7,154 bases of DNA, from NCBI GenBank assembly GCA_003142355.1, contig PLMF01000411.1, positions 22,821 to 29,974 of the forward strand. Direction: 5' to 3'. Below, in pieces: positions 5,492 through 7,154 of this stretch. The stretch's first letter is position 1. Each line of letters opens with the position of its first letter. The position numbers and the translations under genes are program-made. Below the pieces are notes generated by a model. It saw nothing but the letters and a program-made list of their open reading frames with translations, was not told where the DNA came from and made no database searches. This DNA is from Bryobacterales bacterium (GTDB lineage Bacteria; Acidobacteriota; Terriglobia; Bryobacterales; Bryobacteraceae).

Positions 5492-6999
5492 TCGACACTA
5501 GGTGGTTGCTACACGTCTGTTTGTGCATGACCGCGACGCTGCTGTCCATGGAGACGCGAGCGGCAGATTCAGTGGATGTCAAAGAACTGGTTCGCTTGAC
5601 TTGTGATGCGGTTCGGTTTCCAACGTATGCCGGGAACAAGAAGGCCCTACAGGACCAGTCAATCTGGATTGAGAAGGTCGGTAGGTCCCTGGGTCTTGAG
5701 GTCCGGCACGCAGGACCCGTCACCGAAATTGACTTGAAGGGGCCTGCAGGTGCACCGGTCCTCGGGCTAGTTGTACACGGAGACGTAGTGCCAGCCGAAC
5801 CGTCCGATTGGAGATTCCCGCCTTTCGCTTGCACAGTCGTGAGAGGGAGTCTGAGGGGGCGCGGTTCTTCGGACGACAAGGGCGCTCTAGCCGAAGCGCT
5901 CGTCGCGATGTCCGCTCTGAAGCGGTCTGGCCGACCACTCACGCACACCGTCCGACTGCTCGTTGGGAGCGATGAGGAGAGCACCGGACAGGACATGGCG
6001 GTCTACCTCAGAGATCACGCTCCACCTGACTATTCGCTCGTGCTGGACCTGAACTTTCCTGTCGTCGTCGGCGAGAAAGCCTGGAATGTTCTGACCCTGA
6101 AAACAGGGCTAACTGAGCGTCAAGCCTCTGAAACGGGCTTCACCGTCATCGATTTGAACGCCGGTTTGGATCCTGCAATTGTTCCGAACCGAGCCGTGAT
6201 CACGCTGGGAGTTGTTGGCTCTGCGCGACCGAATTGGAGGCTGCTGAAACAGAAGCTACGGTCCCGTGCGGTAGATCGGGGCACCCGAATGGAGATTGTG
6301 CCGACAGGATCCGAGTTGAAGATTTACATAAAGGGCAAGGCTGCGCACGGCGGAGCGAACATCGAGAATGGTCGTAACGCGCTGGTGTCGCTTGCCCGCT
6401 TGATGGACGGTCTCCTCACGCCGGGGGGCGCAGACGATCTGTTGGCGTTCGCGAGGCTTGCAGGCCAGGATGTTTATGGTACTGGCCTTGGCTTGACGGA
6501 GAACTACGGCATTTGGGGTCGGTACTCTGTGAATGTAGCAACGATAGAGAAAGACTCACAGCCGATTCCGGAGTATGCACTGACCATTGTGGCCCGGCGT
6601 ACGCCGCCGCTCACGGGGACCGAATTGCGTGAACGTCTATACCGTGCCGTTGGCGAGTTCAACACAAGAACCGGGGCGGGTCTAAAGGCGTCCGGGGATT
6701 TCGTCGACGACCCGCTGATACTCGATCCCCAGGGGAAACTCGTGAAGAGGCTGTATTCCGCTTACGTGCGAGTAACGGGCAAAGAAGACGCTCCTGTCAT
6801 CTCCGGGGCAAGCAGTTACGCGAAGCGCCTGCCTAACAGCGTGCCCTTCGGCATTTGGTTCCCCGGCAAGCCAGTGCCATGGCACGATGTTGATGAGCAA
6901 ATTGCCGTGGCTGATCTTAAGCGAGGAGCCGCCGTTCTCACGGAGGCGTTGTCGGACTTAGCCTGCGGACCGAGATTATCTGAGCCACTGAAACCATAG
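5488..6999 (+). CDS. Exported M20 family dipeptidase (PepV/Sapep/carnosinase-like)
   Basis: This 503-residue zinc peptidase keeps the complete M20 metal site: VVHGDVV (His98, Asp100), RGSSDDKGA (bridging Asp129), SDEESTG (general base Glu163, Glu164), LDLNFPV (Asp187) and PWHDVDE (His466). The lid-domain motif GKAAHGGANIENGRNAL (from 282; His287) and the C-terminal SGASSYAKRLPN and FGIWFPGKPVP follow the PepV pattern. Such enzymes cleave dipeptides or the N-terminal residue of short peptides. The N-terminus (MIDTRW, then hydrophobic 7-20, then ETRA|ADS) looks like a Sec signal peptide with cleavage near Ala25, so it probably acts in the periplasm or outside. PepV itself is about 470 residues and cytoplasmic; the extra length here is largely the signal. 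ATG overlaps the previous stop as ATGA, and GGAGG (5477-5481) stands 6 nt upstream. No residue appears missing, so activity is expected; the substrate is unknown. It is only distantly like the partial M20 protein at the left edge. Confidence 0.92.
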   Translation: MIDTRWLLHVCLCMTATLLSMETRAADSVDVKELVRLTCDAVRFPTYAGNKKALQDQSIWIEKVGRSLGLEVRHAGPVTEIDLKGPAGAPVLGLVVHGDVVPAEPSDWRFPPFACTVVRGSLRGRGSSDDKGALAEALVAMSALKRSGRPLTHTVRLLVGSDEESTGQDMAVYLRDHAPPDYSLVLDLNFPVVVGEKAWNVLTLKTGLTERQASETGFTVIDLNAGLDPAIVPNRAVITLGVVGSARPNWRLLKQKLRSRAVDRGTRMEIVPTGSELKIYIKGKAAHGGANIENGRNALVSLARLMDGLLTPGGADDLLAFARLAGQDVYGTGLGLTENYGIWGRYSVNVATIEKDSQPIPEYALTIVARRTPPLTGTELRERLYRAVGEFNTRTGAGLKASGDFVDDPLILDPQGKLVKRLYSAYVRVTGKEDAPVISGASSYAKRLPNSVPFGIWFPGKPVPWHDVDEQIAVADLKRGAAVLTEALSDLACGPRLSEPLKP

Positions 7000-7069
7000 C
7001 GGCCGCTGATCCGAACTTACGTCGATGTTTACACGAACAGCTTGAACCGCACGGAGTGACTGCCGCTAT
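6996..7069. repeat. 8-bp inverted repeat around the end of the dipeptidase gene
   Basis: ATAGCGGC (6996-7003, overlapping the TAG stop) and GCCGCTAT (7062-7069) are perfect reverse complements 58 bases apart. No T-run follows, so it is a weak candidate for a 3'-end structure. The remainder of 7000-7154 holds no gene I can support; a minus-strand frame is open from 7154 to a TAA at 7029-7031, but it is too short to judge. Confidence 0.25.
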
Positions 7070-7154
7070 CGGAATGACAATCGCGCTCAGGAAGCGATTC
7101 GGCCCAGGAATCCGTTCTCATCGGGCGTGGCACTAGTGCTATGACCGCCTGAAA

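Noticed and set aside
7029..7154. Minus-strand frame open from the right edge to a TAA, ending SVRFKLFV, as the 3' end of a gene and as a relative of the SVRFK repeat at 5312-5383
   Set aside because: Only 41 codons are visible without a motif, and the DNA match to the duplicated unit is about 14 of 16 bases, which can arise by chance among all pairs in the window.

Overview
The window reads as a piece of chromosome from a GC-rich bacterium, with a sharp compositional break inside it. The left end (about 1-790) is very GC-rich: a hand count of 361-420 gives 48 G/C out of 60. The genes from about 1700 onward are much less so: 3061-3120 gives 32/60. The only taxonomic hint is a repeat at 833-1118. 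Read on the minus strand it spells RNEANLG or ETKPIW peptides, which I associate from memory with intergenic repeats of Planctomycetota (Phycisphaerae-like) genomes. This is a recollection, not a search, so the assignment is tentative.

Layout, left to right. (1) 1-788, minus strand: the N-terminal 262 residues of an ArgE/DapE-type M20 metallopeptidase or deacylase, running off the left edge. (2) 789-1716: a gene-free stretch. It holds three 91-92 bp tandem repeat units just upstream of the M20 gene, one inverted copy of a sub-repeat, a few short stem-loops and a palindrome likely to be the operator of the next operon. (3) 1717-2338, plus: a toxin-first type II toxin-antitoxin operon of the HigB/HigA kind with overlapping genes. 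(4) 2339-2736: no gene recognised. (5) 2737-3879, plus: an unrecognised 380-residue protein with one N-terminal membrane anchor, started by TTG behind a strong ribosome binding site. (6) 3880-4522: no convincing gene; a possible promoter near its end. (7) 4523-6999, plus: a two-gene operon with an ATGA overlap. It encodes an unrecognised 322-residue membrane protein carrying a very recent 36-bp in-frame duplication, and an exported 503-residue PepV/carnosinase-like M20 dipeptidase. (8) 7000-7154: nothing firm.

How the parts may work together. The HigBA pair is a self-contained stability or stress module. The 322-residue membrane protein and the dipeptidase are translationally coupled and probably co-expressed, which suggests a shared job at the cell envelope, but the partner's function is unknown. 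The mixture of a toxin-antitoxin pair, unrecognised membrane proteins, long gene-poor gaps and lower GC makes 1300-7154 look like an accessory segment beside a more typical core segment. I found no integrase, transposase, tRNA or CRISPR array. The best candidate for something undescribed is the 322-residue protein plus dipeptidase pair, with the 380-residue anchored protein as a second unknown; neither is proven to be a system.
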